Positions 18,524-27,893 are shown, numbered from the stretch's first letter. The stretch: DNA of 50,358 bases from Chryseobacterium gleum (GCA_945860065.1 CAMAPI010000009.1:1-50358); one strand, 5' to 3'. Made by a program: numbers and translations. The notes: generated by a model not told the origin, from the sequence alone.

Positions 18524-18549
18524 ACGGCGCAAAGTAAACTTTGCGCCGT
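18524..18549 (-). terminator. Intrinsic terminator of the sigma-factor operon
   Basis: Perfect 12-base GC-rich stem (18524-18535 with 18538-18549) with a two-base centre, followed on the minus strand by a T-rich run. It lies 33 bases past the stop of the outer-membrane protein gene (18583) and upstream of the E1 gene promoter. Confidence 0.85.
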
Positions 18550-18582
18550 CGCTTCATTGATGGCGGTGATAAGAGGTATTTG

Positions 18583-19626
18583 TTAAAACGAGAGTAAAAT
18601 TCCTGCGTTCACACCACGCAATGACAGAGCGGATCCTTCGTTAAAGACGTCTGTCAAATTATATGTCATGTATAAGTTCCAATCTCCGTAACCAACTAGG
18701 GCCATAAAAGAGGCGGAGAAAGGACGGAAGTTAAAGTCATCTTTCGTTTTGTCTTTACTTTCATTTCCATCGATTTCCCATTTGGTTTTGTGCAAACCAC
18801 CCACTCTAATTCCACCTACAATTCCCGCAGCAATTGTCCATGATTCACTTGGATTTTTATTCGTGTTTATTTGCAACAATAATGGCGCTTGAAGGTATGT
18901 AGAACTCAATACATTTTTTGAGTAATTAACAGCCGTGTTTTCAACACCAAAGATTGTATCATTCGTTGCGTTTATGTCATAATTTCCTTTCAATGCATAG
19001 CGATTCCATTGTATTCCTAATCCAGTTGTTACACCAAGGTATCCTTTAATGATTGGAAAACTTTTTTCCACTACATTGAGCTGAACACCAATGCTGCGTG
19101 CAGGGTCTAATTCTAAGAAACCTAACTCGCTGCCTGTAGCGAATTGATTTTGAGCATTTAAAAATCCATTCGCTGTCAGTCCAAATCCGGACCAAACAGG
19201 ATTGTTTGATTTCGAGCTGCCGTCATCATTAACCATATCAAACGTTTCATCTTCTTCATCTTCTTGAATAATCACGCGTTCATCTATGATCATACGTTTT
19301 TCTCTTTTCACTCCTCCATTGCCATCATCTAAAATGACAATCTTCATGTTTCCGATTTTCACTTTAATGGAATCCATGTGCAATTGATCATCTTCTAAAA
19401 TGAAAGAGGAATCCATAAATACATCTACGCGTGTGAACATGGAGTCAGAATTGTAAATCATTTTCATTTCTTCCGTGAGAATGGAATCCATTTCATCCAT
19501 TTGTCCATTGATGATAATGACCGTTGTATCATTTCCCTTAATTTGAACAATGCGTTTTGCTTGTCCTTTTTGAGCAAACATAATTTGAGATAAACTCAAG
19601 ATTCCAAAAAGTAATAAGTGTTTCAT
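18583..19626 (-). CDS. Putative outer-membrane beta-barrel protein
   Basis: 347 residues from the ATG at 19626, which begins directly with a signal peptide (MKHLLLFGILSLSQIMFA, mature from QKGQ); an upstream GTG would add 12 polar residues. Residues about 25-130 are rich in Asp, Glu, Met and Ile and repeat short motifs on hydroxyl/acidic residues. From about 150 the pattern is an alternating beta barrel ending in GVNAGILLSF with a terminal Phe, typical of outer-membrane proteins. It is third in an operon with an ECF sigma factor and a putative anti-sigma factor, so it may sense or respond to envelope state. No named family is evident. Confidence 0.7.
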   Translation of the reverse strand: MKHLLLFGILSLSQIMFAQKGQAKRIVQIKGNDTTVIIINGQMDEMDSILTEEMKMIYNSDSMFTRVDVFMDSSFILEDDQLHMDSIKVKIGNMKIVILDDGNGGVKREKRMIIDERVIIQEDEEDETFDMVNDDGSSKSNNPVWSGFGLTANGFLNAQNQFATGSELGFLELDPARSIGVQLNVVEKSFPIIKGYLGVTTGLGIQWNRYALKGNYDINATNDTIFGVENTAVNYSKNVLSSTYLQAPLLLQINTNKNPSESWTIAAGIVGGIRVGGLHKTKWEIDGNESKDKTKDDFNFRPFSASFMALVGYGDWNLYMTYNLTDVFNEGSALSLRGVNAGILLSF

Positions 19627-19681
19627 GTTTTTGTTTTTGTTAGTCCTTTGACGTGTGATCACATCGATTGTTACAATCCCT

Positions 19682-20731
19682 TTATTTCTTTGTTTGTTTT
19701 CGTTCCACCGTAATGAATCCTAGTTTGAAAAATGTCGTCTTCACTTCTTCATCTTCTTTTTCATGGTAAGAAATTGGGATATTCACTGATTGAGCGAGGT
19801 AATTGGTAATGGATGTGTATTTTTCAGCTGTACTAGGTTTCGCTGTCCCGAACAGTTTTTCATTTCCTTTTTGAATGACAAAATCCCGAATTCCAATTGG
19901 CTCACTATTTTTTGTGACGCTGGCTGTCCTTGACTGTGTTGATTTTGCATTTACTGCTGCTAATTCTATCGGATCTGTCATAGGTGGAGTCAGGTGATTC
20001 GACTGCGCAATAGGGCTTTGTTCTACTTCTGGATAAACCTCTTGGACAAGACAATCTCGCGCGTCATTTGCTTCTGGATCCACATGTTCAGCGTTAATAT
20101 TGTTGGACTGACCTGATAAATTATAAATGGTGTTATTCGACTCCGCAACTGGAGATTTCGTGGCTTTTTGCTCAACTTTTGTTGGTTTTCTGGTTGACTT
20201 TCTAGCTAATTTCAATTGTGTTCCTGGACTTGGCCAATTCAAGAACAAGAGGAAAATAATACTTGCCGCTGCTGCGTAGGAAAAATAAAGACGGAAAGGA
20301 ATGACTTTGCCTTTCTCTTTTGTCAGTGTTTCAATGGATGGAAAATGAATCTGTTCGTTAGCGGTCAACTTGGTTTGTAGAACAAGTTGCCACTGTTGTT
20401 TTAATTCTGGATTCACCTTAAGCAGGTGTTCAAACGCTTTTTCTTCCTGATTAGATAAGATTCCTTCCATCATGGCAATGGACATTTTTTCTTTGTCCGT
20501 GCCTTCTTCGCTTACATATGCCTCTGGATTGAAGGATTCCTTTTTTAGTAATGCTGAATAGTCAAATTCGATTGACTCATCTTGTTGTACAAAAATCATG
20601 GCATCATCTAGGTCTCCAAATTCATGATTCTCCTGTAAAAGTTGCCGCAACTGAATCAGTTGATCATCCGAAAGTCTCCCTTCGATTGCATCCAGCATAC
20701 GTGCTTCCAAATGTTCTTTCGACCAATTCAT
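19682..20731 (-). CDS. Putative anti-sigma factor, single-pass membrane protein
   Basis: 349 residues. The cytoplasmic N-terminal part (about 1-145) has two helical segments with similar openings (LDAIEGRLSDDQLIQLRQLL near 13-32, and MMEGILSNQEEKAFEHLL near 87-104), the pattern of Bacteroidota anti-sigma proteins whose first residues count down the substrate. One membrane segment follows (about 148-166), then a long low-complexity periplasmic part. Its ATG overlaps the sigma-factor stop (ATGA at 20728-20731), so the two are translationally coupled. Binding and inhibition of that sigma factor is inferred from order and topology. Confidence 0.7.
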   Translation of the reverse strand: MNWSKEHLEARMLDAIEGRLSDDQLIQLRQLLQENHEFGDLDDAMIFVQQDESIEFDYSALLKKESFNPEAYVSEEGTDKEKMSIAMMEGILSNQEEKAFEHLLKVNPELKQQWQLVLQTKLTANEQIHFPSIETLTKEKGKVIPFRLYFSYAAAASIIFLLFLNWPSPGTQLKLARKSTRKPTKVEQKATKSPVAESNNTIYNLSGQSNNINAEHVDPEANDARDCLVQEVYPEVEQSPIAQSNHLTPPMTDPIELAAVNAKSTQSRTASVTKNSEPIGIRDFVIQKGNEKLFGTAKPSTAEKYTSITNYLAQSVNIPISYHEKEDEEVKTTFFKLGFITVERKQTKK

Positions 20732-21213
20732 ATCAGTACTTCTATTTGTCCAATAAATGCTTTCAAAAACCTTCTCGCTCTAAAAATATACACTTTCACT
20801 TGATCTTCACTAAGTCCAGTCATTTCTGCAATTTCGTGATAGGTGTATCCTTCGTAATCTCTCAACGTCAAAACCGTGCGTTGAATTTCTGTCAATCGGC
20901 TCACGCCTTCGTCGATTTTCTCTTGCACATCAAATGGCGTTTGTTCTTCTGTCTGATGGACGTTAATCGAAGCCAAATGATTTTGCTGCAATTTTGCTCT
21001 ACGCGATCGGTCAATTTGTGCATTTACCACGGTGCGAAATAAATAGGACTTGACTTTCTGCGCATCAACTTGGTCGATTTTCATCCACAATTTTTCATAC
21101 GCATCCTGGACAAAATCCTTTGCTAAATCTGGGTCGTTGACATTCTTCAGCGCAAATCGATACAATCGATCCGCAAAGTCTTTTACACTTTGATTATACT
21201 CACTTACCGTCAT
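20728..21213 (-). CDS. ECF-family RNA polymerase sigma factor
   Basis: 161 residues, normal for an extracytoplasmic-function sigma factor. Region 2 lies at about 14-75 (DPDLAKDFVQDAYEKLW, then YLFRTVVNAQIDRSRR). Region 4 lies at about 105-158 with a helix-turn-helix in GYTYHEIAEMTGLSEDQVKV and the end IFRARRFLKAF. It directs polymerase to a small regulon, probably including its own operon. The next two genes, a membrane anti-sigma candidate and an outer-membrane protein, follow without gaps that could hold promoters. A weak promoter box lies 30 bases upstream. Confidence 0.92.
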   Translation of the reverse strand: MTVSEYNQSVKDFADRLYRFALKNVNDPDLAKDFVQDAYEKLWMKIDQVDAQKVKSYLFRTVVNAQIDRSRRAKLQQNHLASINVHQTEEQTPFDVQEKIDEGVSRLTEIQRTVLTLRDYEGYTYHEIAEMTGLSEDQVKVYIFRARRFLKAFIGQIEVLI

Positions 21214-21243
21214 AACACCGGAGATAAGACGTCTTCATCCTTT

Positions 21244-21251
21244 AAAAGTTA
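21244..21251 (-). promoter_or_regulatory. Weak -7 box (TAACTTTT) before the ECF sigma gene
   Basis: Seven of eight positions fit TAnnTTTG, 30 bases before the ATG at 21213. No TTTG at the expected -33 distance, so transcription could instead depend on the ECF factor itself. Confidence 0.3.
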
Positions 21252-21267
21252 CAAGCTGATTTTCAGA

Positions 21268-22548
21268 TTATTTCCCTTGGTATTTTTTCTTGTACTTCTG
21301 ATACAATTTGTATTGGAAATTTTCAGTGGATTCAATTTGACCATGAAAAATCAAACAAGTTACTTGATTTGATTTCATGTCCAATGCTGGGCCTTTAGAA
21401 ATGAACAATGTTGCTGATTTCCCTACTTCGATGGAACCAAATTCCTTTTGAATCCCTAAGATTTTACACGGATTCAAGGAAATAGCTTGCAATGCTTCTT
21501 CTTCACTTAGTCCGTAAGCCATGGCTGTTCCTGCTTGAAACGGCAGATTTCGGGTGTTCATCGCTTCCATATCTCCAGCATTTTGAATGCAAAACAATAT
21601 CCCTTGTTTTTGAAGCAGAGCTGGCAACACATACGGTAAGTTCACATCGTCCTCTTCGCGCTCTGGGAGGCTATGAATCCGATTCAACATAATGGGGATT
21701 TTTGAATCTTTCAATCGTTGTCCCACCATATGTGCTTCATATCCACCAACAATGACTGGGTATTTTAGCTTGTATTTTTCCACAAACTCAATAATGTCTA
21801 AAATTTGTTGCATTCCGTCCGCGTGAAAATAAACGCGTTTTGTTCCGTCAAAACAGTCCTTCATTGCTTCTAGACGAATGTCTTCAATGGTTTTTGATCC
21901 TTTGGCATATACCTCCGCTAGCGTAAAGAAATCCATGATGTCCTGTTTCTCCTTTTGATAGTTCGTATTTCTCGATTTTGGAGCTGGTTCGGCCCACCAT
22001 CCACCGCCTTGAGTACTTGCCGGCCAATTCACGTGAATGCCATCATCCGCTAAAACGGTGGCATCTTCCCAATTCCATCCGGACAAAAACATCACGGCTG
22101 ATGTGCCAGAAATCGTTCCCCCTCTTGGAGTAGATTGTGTCAACATCACTCCATTTGTTCTCACCGTTTCGATGACTCTCGATTCCACATTGAAAGCTAC
22201 CTGAGCGCGAACATGCGGATTTAATTCTCCTACGTCGTTAAAATCTCTGGTCGCACGAACAGCGTCAATTTCCGTCAGTCCTAAGGTGGAGTTTGCTGCA
22301 ACGAATCCTGGATACACATGTTGATTTTCTGCGTCAATGATGGTGTCCCATTCTTTTCGCTGAATGGCATGTGTGAGTGAATTCTTGACAAACAGAATTT
22401 TACCATCGGCAATGCCAATTGCTGCTGTTTCAACTACTTCTCCGTTACCGATGTGAGCTGTTCCGTTAATCACCAAAATGCGCTGAGCATTTGCTAATGG
22501 AATCCATGCGAGGATGGTTAATAATATGGCTATATTTTTCATAATCAA
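21268..22548 (-). CDS. Amidohydrolase-family protein with degenerate metal site
   Basis: 426 residues with a signal peptide (about 1-21, ending PLANA before QRILVINGT). The fold is that of amidohydrolases: an N-terminal beta segment (RILVINGTAHIGNGEVVETA), the VYPGFVAANS block where active enzymes have a His-x-His pair, and the C-terminal ALQAISLNPCKILGIQKEFGSIEVGKSA block. The HxH motif is absent (Ala-Ala-Asn-Ser). Its start overlaps the end of the upstream 1014-residue amidohydrolase gene by 4 bases, and it resembles that protein's first half. The pair is likely periplasmic. Whether this member is catalytic, or a partner of the larger protein, cannot be seen. Confidence 0.8.
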   Translation of the reverse strand: MIMKNIAILLTILAWIPLANAQRILVINGTAHIGNGEVVETAAIGIADGKILFVKNSLTHAIQRKEWDTIIDAENQHVYPGFVAANSTLGLTEIDAVRATRDFNDVGELNPHVRAQVAFNVESRVIETVRTNGVMLTQSTPRGGTISGTSAVMFLSGWNWEDATVLADDGIHVNWPASTQGGGWWAEPAPKSRNTNYQKEKQDIMDFFTLAEVYAKGSKTIEDIRLEAMKDCFDGTKRVYFHADGMQQILDIIEFVEKYKLKYPVIVGGYEAHMVGQRLKDSKIPIMLNRIHSLPEREEDDVNLPYVLPALLQKQGILFCIQNAGDMEAMNTRNLPFQAGTAMAYGLSEEEALQAISLNPCKILGIQKEFGSIEVGKSATLFISKGPALDMKSNQVTCLIFHGQIESTENFQYKLYQKYKKKYQGK

Positions 22549-25500
22549 TGCGTATTTTCTCCCGTTTCACCTTCTTCACCCAAAGTATCACAGTGATAGT
22601 GTTTTCTCGGTTTTTTGACAAATGGCGTCGTTTTTTCACCGTTTTCGTTCGCGTTCAACATTTTGGCGATGATTCGTGCGCGTTCCAATTCGTTGCGTTC
22701 ATTACGTGACTGGTCTTTCGACGCATCGTACAAAATCACACCATCAACAATGGTAAATTGTACTTTCGCTTTAATGCTTAATGGATTATCGGACCAAAGC
22801 ACAACATCCGCATCTTTTCCAACCTTTATACTTCCCATGCGATCGTCCAAATGAAGCAATTTCGCTGGATTCAAAGTCACCATCTTTAGCGCCTCTTCTT
22901 CGCTCATTCCACCATATTTAATGCTTTTTGCAGCTTCCTGATTTAAGCGACGACCCATTTCCGCATCGTCCGAATTTATACTGACAATCACCCCTTGGTC
23001 TGTCATCAATTTCGCATTGTACGGAATGGCCTCATTTACTTCAAATTTATACGCCCACCAATCGGAGAATGTCGAGCCGCCTACACCATGTTTTTTCATT
23101 TTGTCCGCCACTTTGTATCCTTCTAAAATGTGCGTAAACGTATTGATGTGAAAGCCCATGGAATCCGCCATATGCATCAGCATATTAATTTCCGATTGCA
23201 CATAAGAATGACACGTAACGAAACGCTGACTATCCATGATTTCCATTAGGACATCTAATTCCAAGTCGCGTCGCGGAGGAACTACTGTTTGATGGCTATT
23301 ATAGGCTTCCCATTCTGATTTGTATGAGCGCGCGCGGTAGAACGCATCGTAGAAAACTTGTTCCACTCCCATGCGCGTTTGTGGAAAACGAGAGGTGCTG
23401 TAGTCGCCCCAATTGGATTGTTTGACATTTTCGCCCAAAGCACATTTTATGAATTTCGGCGCATTTGGAATAAGCATTTCTTCAGGAGAGGAGCCCCATT
23501 TCAATTTGATTAATGCGGAACAGCCACCAATCGGATTAGCTGAACCATGGAGTAATTGAGCGGCTGTAACTCCACCAGCTAATTGACGATAAATATTAAT
23601 GTCATCCGGATTTACCACATCTGCAATACTTACTTCAGCAGTAACTGCTTGTCCACCTTCGTTCACGCCTTTTGAAATGGCTATATGCGAATGTTCATCG
23701 ATGATTCCCGCGGTTAAGTGCATTCCTTTTCCATCGATTACGGTGCTTGATTCCGAGTGTGACAAGGAACCATTATTCGCTATTTTGACAATTTTCCCGT
23801 CCTGAATAAGAACGGATGCCGTTTGAAGCACACCGTCTTTTTCGTTGGTCCAAACAGTGGCGTTTTTAATCAAAATCGTTTGACTTTTCGGTGATGTCTC
23901 CATTCCAAATGCCATATTTGGCAACCAAGGTGAAGCAATGTATGAAGTATCCTTTTTGATCTCTACAAGTTTCACAGGATCAGAAGCTTTATCCGTTCGA
24001 ATTCCTGACCATGCCAACCAAAGACCCTGCGCATTTGTTCCATCACCTTCAAAAATCGCGGCGTTTCTGCTCGTTTTTCCATGGAGCTGAATGATTCCTG
24101 GTTTCGCTTTTTCAAAGGACGAAAACTGAAGAGTGATGTCATTTTCCACCAACTGAACCGACGCTTTTTTCGTGGTAGTGTCCATCAACGCGGCATTTAC
24201 CTTCCCCGCTAATTTCACTTTCCCACTTGGACGCTCGTTCGTTCCCTCAATTTCTAGATCGTATTTCTCCTCATTGATCAAGAGGTTGTACTTCCCAACA
24301 ATACTTGGTCCAGCGAGTACTTTGATTTGCGATTTTTCGCCTTGAATCCAAGCATCCAAGAGCTGTGATTCTGTTGTAAACGGATCGGAAGAATAGACCG
24401 AAAAATTGGCGAATTTTCCTGTTTCCAATGTTCCAAGTTCATTTCCTACACCTAATTCCTTTGCCGGATTCACGGTCAAGGCCGCCAATGCCGCATCCAC
24501 AGGCAATCCTCTGGAAATAGCCAATCTGAGATTTTTCCAAAATTGCTCAGCGGATTTCAGTCCATGTGTGGTCATGCAAAACGGGATTCCTTGTTGATAT
24601 AAATACAACGGATTAGAAGGTGCCAATTCCCAGTGCTTCAAATCACTTAATGGGATTTGACGCGCGATATATGGATCTCTTAATTCAAAGGGTTCGGGAA
24701 AATTAATCGGAATAACAATGGTTCTGTGGATATTTTTCAGCGCATCGATGGCCGCATATTCGTTACCCGAACCAATGTAACAAAAGTTTAAGTTGTGTTC
24801 CTTTGCTATTTTTTCTGCACGCAAAATCTCCCATTTGTCCTCCGTTTTGAAGAACATGGGTAATTTCATTTCTTTGGACCAGGTATCCAAGGAAATGGAA
24901 AATTCCGTTTGTGGTGAAGTGGTGTAGAAAGATAAATCAAATAAAGCTTGGCGCATTAAAGCGATGGAGCCCATTTGTGAAGAAGGATATCCGTCCGAAG
25001 AAGATCCTTTTGAAAAGGACAAGAATTGCGCGGCATCCCCTATCAACATTTGTTTGTTGACTTGGTCATTTCCTAAAGAAACAAGTGCCCCTGTTCCTCG
25101 AACCATCCCGTCCATTAAGTGAGAAACAGCATAACCGAATCCTTGTTGCATCAAAGTTTCATTCGCTTTTGCATCTATTGCAAATGAACTGGCTGCTTTA
25201 AATTCTGGGTGAATGGCTTCATTCCAATAGTATGCTCCTTCTTTATCTACTTTTGACTGTGAACGAAATCCGCCTTCGCGAAAAGTAGCTTTTGGTTGTC
25301 CAACATTTGAATACAATTCGACAAATGAAGGAAGAATGGTTTTCCCTGAATAATCAATAATAACTGCTTTATTATCTTTTATCGACGAACCTATTTCCTT
25401 GATTTTTCCATCCACGACCAACATGTCTGCTTTTTCCAACACTTGAGTTGGAGAGACATAAATGCGTGCATTTTGAATAAGAATAGATTTCGGTTCGGAT

Positions 25501-25589
25501 TTTTTAACGCCATTTTCTGGTCCAAACTGAGCGAGAACAGGATAAAGTTGCAGTGTTAAACAGAAGGTGAAGAATATGCTTTTTTTCAT
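22545..25589 (-). CDS. Large two-domain amidohydrolase, exported
   Basis: 1014 residues with a signal peptide (about 1-20). It holds two amidohydrolase-like modules. The first (about 35-435) has ILIQNARIYVSP and ends in the ALTVNPAKELGVGNELGTLE block, but lacks HxH (its place reads VELYSNVG). The second (about 573-960) has DEHSHIAIS near 630, so the HxH pair is present, plus later histidines (VTCHSYVQSE, NTFTHILEG), NSDDAEMGRR near the end, and MVTLNPAKLLHLDDRMGSIK. The second module is therefore the probable metal-dependent hydrolase acting on a cyclic amide or peptide-like substrate in the periplasm. It is translationally coupled to the downstream 426-residue paralogue. The substrate is unknown. 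Confidence 0.87.
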   Translation of the reverse strand: MKKSIFFTFCLTLQLYPVLAQFGPENGVKKSEPKSILIQNARIYVSPTQVLEKADMLVVDGKIKEIGSSIKDNKAVIIDYSGKTILPSFVELYSNVGQPKATFREGGFRSQSKVDKEGAYYWNEAIHPEFKAASSFAIDAKANETLMQQGFGYAVSHLMDGMVRGTGALVSLGNDQVNKQMLIGDAAQFLSFSKGSSSDGYPSSQMGSIALMRQALFDLSFYTTSPQTEFSISLDTWSKEMKLPMFFKTEDKWEILRAEKIAKEHNLNFCYIGSGNEYAAIDALKNIHRTIVIPINFPEPFELRDPYIARQIPLSDLKHWELAPSNPLYLYQQGIPFCMTTHGLKSAEQFWKNLRLAISRGLPVDAALAALTVNPAKELGVGNELGTLETGKFANFSVYSSDPFTTESQLLDAWIQGEKSQIKVLAGPSIVGKYNLLINEEKYDLEIEGTNERPSGKVKLAGKVNAALMDTTTKKASVQLVENDITLQFSSFEKAKPGIIQLHGKTSRNAAIFEGDGTNAQGLWLAWSGIRTDKASDPVKLVEIKKDTSYIASPWLPNMAFGMETSPKSQTILIKNATVWTNEKDGVLQTASVLIQDGKIVKIANNGSLSHSESSTVIDGKGMHLTAGIIDEHSHIAISKGVNEGGQAVTAEVSIADVVNPDDINIYRQLAGGVTAAQLLHGSANPIGGCSALIKLKWGSSPEEMLIPNAPKFIKCALGENVKQSNWGDYSTSRFPQTRMGVEQVFYDAFYRARSYKSEWEAYNSHQTVVPPRRDLELDVLMEIMDSQRFVTCHSYVQSEINMLMHMADSMGFHINTFTHILEGYKVADKMKKHGVGGSTFSDWWAYKFEVNEAIPYNAKLMTDQGVIVSINSDDAEMGRRLNQEAAKSIKYGGMSEEEALKMVTLNPAKLLHLDDRMGSIKVGKDADVVLWSDNPLSIKAKVQFTIVDGVILYDASKDQSRNERNELERARIIAKMLNANENGEKTTPFVKKPRKHYHCDTLGEEGETGENTH

Positions 25590-25622
25590 AGAAGGTGAAA
25601 TTACAAAAAAGTCGTGAGAATT

Positions 25623-26297
25623 TCAGGGAACATATTTCATGGCTTCGCGAAAAGCCAATCCTTTCAATTCTTCTTGTTGAACAACTGCCCTCACCCATTC
25701 AGGATTCCATTTCGAAACTTCGCGCAAACTCCAGCCGATTGCCTTTTGAATGAAAAATTCCTTGTTCCATTTTAGCGCATGAATATAGGATTGCTGCAAT
25801 CCCAAATTCGTTTGTTCTTTGTATTTCAACTGATACAGCAAGCAGGTTCGATTCAGCCAGAACGATCGGTGACTCATCCATTCTGAAATAATTTGAGGCA
25901 TTTTTTCTGGGAATTTCTTTGCATATTTACCAACAATGTGTACGGCAATGCCATCGATGGTGTCCCACCAACTTTGGTTACTTAAGATAAAATAGATGTG
26001 TTCTATATCGGACTTTTCGTAGGATTTGATGTTCCATGTTAACATCCAATCTAAAGCCAATTGGTGGTATTCACGTTCTTCTTTTTGCCATAGTTCATGG
26101 ACCAAATCCCAGGTTTCACCTCTTGAAAGCGAAATTGGCAAACTTGCTTTCCATGCGTGCATCACTACTTTTCTAGGTCCACTCATTACCCCAAGAAAGG
26201 GAAAGTTATTTTTCATGTAATTCTCCATCGCTGTGACGCGTGAAGGATCGCGAACAAGCTCAAGGCGCTTGCTTAAATCATCGATGTATGCACTCAT
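25623..26297 (-). CDS. AlkD-like DNA alkylation repair protein
   Basis: 224 residues made of helical HEAT-like repeats, as in the AlkC/AlkD glycosylases that remove bulky or positively charged alkylated bases without base flipping. Conserved stretches include NYMKNNFPFLGVMSGPRK (about 26-43), EEREYHQLALDWM (72-84), SWWDTIDGIAVHIVG (108-122), SHRSFWLNRTCLLYQLKYK (142-160) and IQKAIGWSLREVSKWNPEWV (183-202). The W-D and R residues known to line the DNA-binding cleft have counterparts here. It begins 8 bases after the RNase P RNA region on the same strand and ends 34 bases before the amidohydrolase gene. Confidence 0.88.
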   Translation of the reverse strand: MSAYIDDLSKRLELVRDPSRVTAMENYMKNNFPFLGVMSGPRKVVMHAWKASLPISLSRGETWDLVHELWQKEEREYHQLALDWMLTWNIKSYEKSDIEHIYFILSNQSWWDTIDGIAVHIVGKYAKKFPEKMPQIISEWMSHRSFWLNRTCLLYQLKYKEQTNLGLQQSYIHALKWNKEFFIQKAIGWSLREVSKWNPEWVRAVVQQEELKGLAFREAMKYVP

Positions 26298-26304
26298 GAA
26301 AAAA

Positions 26305-26698
26305 AGAAAAAAGGCAAATCATAAGCCGGGTTCTGTATCCTTTGTTGAAAAATCAACGCAGTTATCTATCATTTATCTTGTTCCAAACTCACGCTTGGAA
26401 TCCATCAACCTACCCTCCGAGATCAGACGAGCAGCCCTTTATGCATTGCTGCAATCCTCGGTTTATTTGGTCTTTCAGTTCGTAAGGTTTACCTTGCCTT
26501 TCACATCGCTGTCAAAGCGGTGAGCTCTTACCTCACCTTTTCACCTTTTCCCTTGCGCAAGCGCTCAGGTAGTTTTCCTTTCTGCGGCACTTTCTGTTCC
26601 CGAAAAATTCCTTTCTCGAGACCTTCCCGTTAGGAAGTACGACGCTCTGTACTGCCCGGACTTTCCTCTTTAAAAAAGCGATAGACTGATTTGCCTGT
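26305..26698 (-). ncRNA. rnpB: RNase P RNA (bacterial type A)
   Basis: The minus strand shows the universal 5' core GAGGAAAGTCCGGGC (within 26654-26669) and the 3' core ending in a CCGGCTTAT-type segment (26320-26333), which pair as P4. The terminal helix P1 is a perfect 10-base match between 26687-26696 and 26312-26321, followed on the minus strand by a T-rich tract at 26298-26311 that would end transcription. About 390 bases, normal for the catalytic RNA that trims tRNA 5' leaders. It fills the gap between two protein genes; exact ends are estimated from P1. Confidence 0.93.
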
Positions 26699-26707
26699 TC
26701 AAAGGTA

Positions 26708-27802
26708 TCAAAGTTTCGTCAGTTTCCGAACGATTGTCCCTTTATTGGTTTGAAGGTGGCAGAAATAAACTCCCGGATTCAGATGTTGAATGTCGATGTA
26801 GGCATTTTGCACACCATTAAATGAACTAGTCGAAACTTTAGCGCCCATTTGGTTATAGAAGACCACCTCATCCACAGCTAGGTTTGATTCAAAGAAACAC
26901 ATGTCTTCCATCGGATTTGGATAAAGCAGCAATTCGTTGCTCAACTCTGTTAATCCGGCATCCAAACCAAGGTATTGTTCTTGAAATTCAATGGAACTAA
27001 TATTTTGGTTTCCATTGAAATTCGAAACCACGACTTTCAACAAATACTCTTCTTTTCCATTCGTCCACCATTCGTATTCTGTTCGTTCAATTGGCGGAGT
27101 ACCAATCCAATTTCCTGATCCAAAAAACGTTTGATAGATGGAGTCAATTTCATTGATGTCGTGACGTAAACGCAGTGCTGAAAACGTCCCAAGAGGAGTC
27201 GTAACCGTTCCCCAACCATCGACCGTTGTATTTCGTTGACGATGCTGCACATATTTAATATCGGCTGCTGGATTCAAATCAACATACGTATATCCCCTAG
27301 ATTGATGAGAATCGCCAAAGGTCATGGGCAAACTGTAGCGCGTTTCGATGGTATCTGATTTGAATGGAACACCTTGTCCTTGCACATTTATCGAGTATCC
27401 AATGGACGTAATCCCGGAATTTGCACGTTTCGTGTACTGACTCAAATCACTGATTTGAATCGGTAAAAATGCGGATAACTGATCAATAGGAAGTTCTGTC
27501 GTCAAATTGAAATAGGTCGCTGAATACGGGCCGGAAAACGGGCCATAAGTCGCCAAAATCAAGAAAGAACCAAAGCCAATAGGTGTATAATCTTTTAAAC
27601 TTTGCGTAGATGCAGTTAAACTGCTGAAATCCCAGGTGTAATTTGCTCCGGTTGACACGAAATCTAGGTTGGAAGATTGCATTTGACTTAGTCGAACGGT
27701 GTCTCCCGCATTGGCGAAATCAGCCACAGCAAGTGAAATTTGAGCAGTAGCTTTTGCGCTGAAAATCAAAAATAGGCAGAGGAAAAATGTGTTTTTAATC
27801 AT
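26708..27802 (-). CDS. Exported protein with T9SS C-terminal sorting domain
   Basis: 364 residues from the ATG at 27802, which opens with a signal peptide (MIKNTFFLCLFLIFSAKATA, mature from QISLA); upstream in-frame starts lie in the promoter. The body (about 25-280) has no named domain: it contains a beta-rich region with GFGSFLILATYGP and a GTFSALRLRHDI segment. The last roughly 75 residues are a type A sorting domain, from LLYPNPMEDMCFFES through VFYNQMGAKV to GVYFCHLQTNKGTIVRKLTKL. It should cross the outer membrane through the T9SS encoded at 7556-13550. Transcribed divergently from the helicase gene, with a TATATTTG box 18 bases upstream. Confidence 0.85.
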   Translation of the reverse strand: MIKNTFFLCLFLIFSAKATAQISLAVADFANAGDTVRLSQMQSSNLDFVSTGANYTWDFSSLTASTQSLKDYTPIGFGSFLILATYGPFSGPYSATYFNLTTELPIDQLSAFLPIQISDLSQYTKRANSGITSIGYSINVQGQGVPFKSDTIETRYSLPMTFGDSHQSRGYTYVDLNPAADIKYVQHRQRNTTVDGWGTVTTPLGTFSALRLRHDINEIDSIYQTFFGSGNWIGTPPIERTEYEWWTNGKEEYLLKVVVSNFNGNQNISSIEFQEQYLGLDAGLTELSNELLLYPNPMEDMCFFESNLAVDEVVFYNQMGAKVSTSSFNGVQNAYIDIQHLNPGVYFCHLQTNKGTIVRKLTKL

Positions 27803-27820
27803 CGAGTGAATTTTGTCAAA

Positions 27821-27828
27821 CAAATATA
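27821..27828 (-). promoter_or_regulatory. TATATTTG -7 box of the T9SS cargo gene
   Basis: Perfect TAnnTTTG on the minus strand, 18 bases before the ATG at 27802, in the 91-base divergent region. It supports the shorter start of both flanking genes. No -33 TTTG at normal distance. Confidence 0.55.
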
Positions 27829-27893
27829 AGGAATTTAATATCCAATACATACAAGTGATCGTTCATTCTAAAAATGGACTTAACTTTACAGCA

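Noticed and set aside
20551-21042. 163-codon plus-strand open frame across the sigma and anti-sigma genes
   Set aside because: Antisense to two clear genes, with no motif and no promoter box.
27813-27893. Upstream TTG start of the helicase gene
   Set aside because: It lies in the divergent promoter region; the ATG at 27894 follows a -7-like box.
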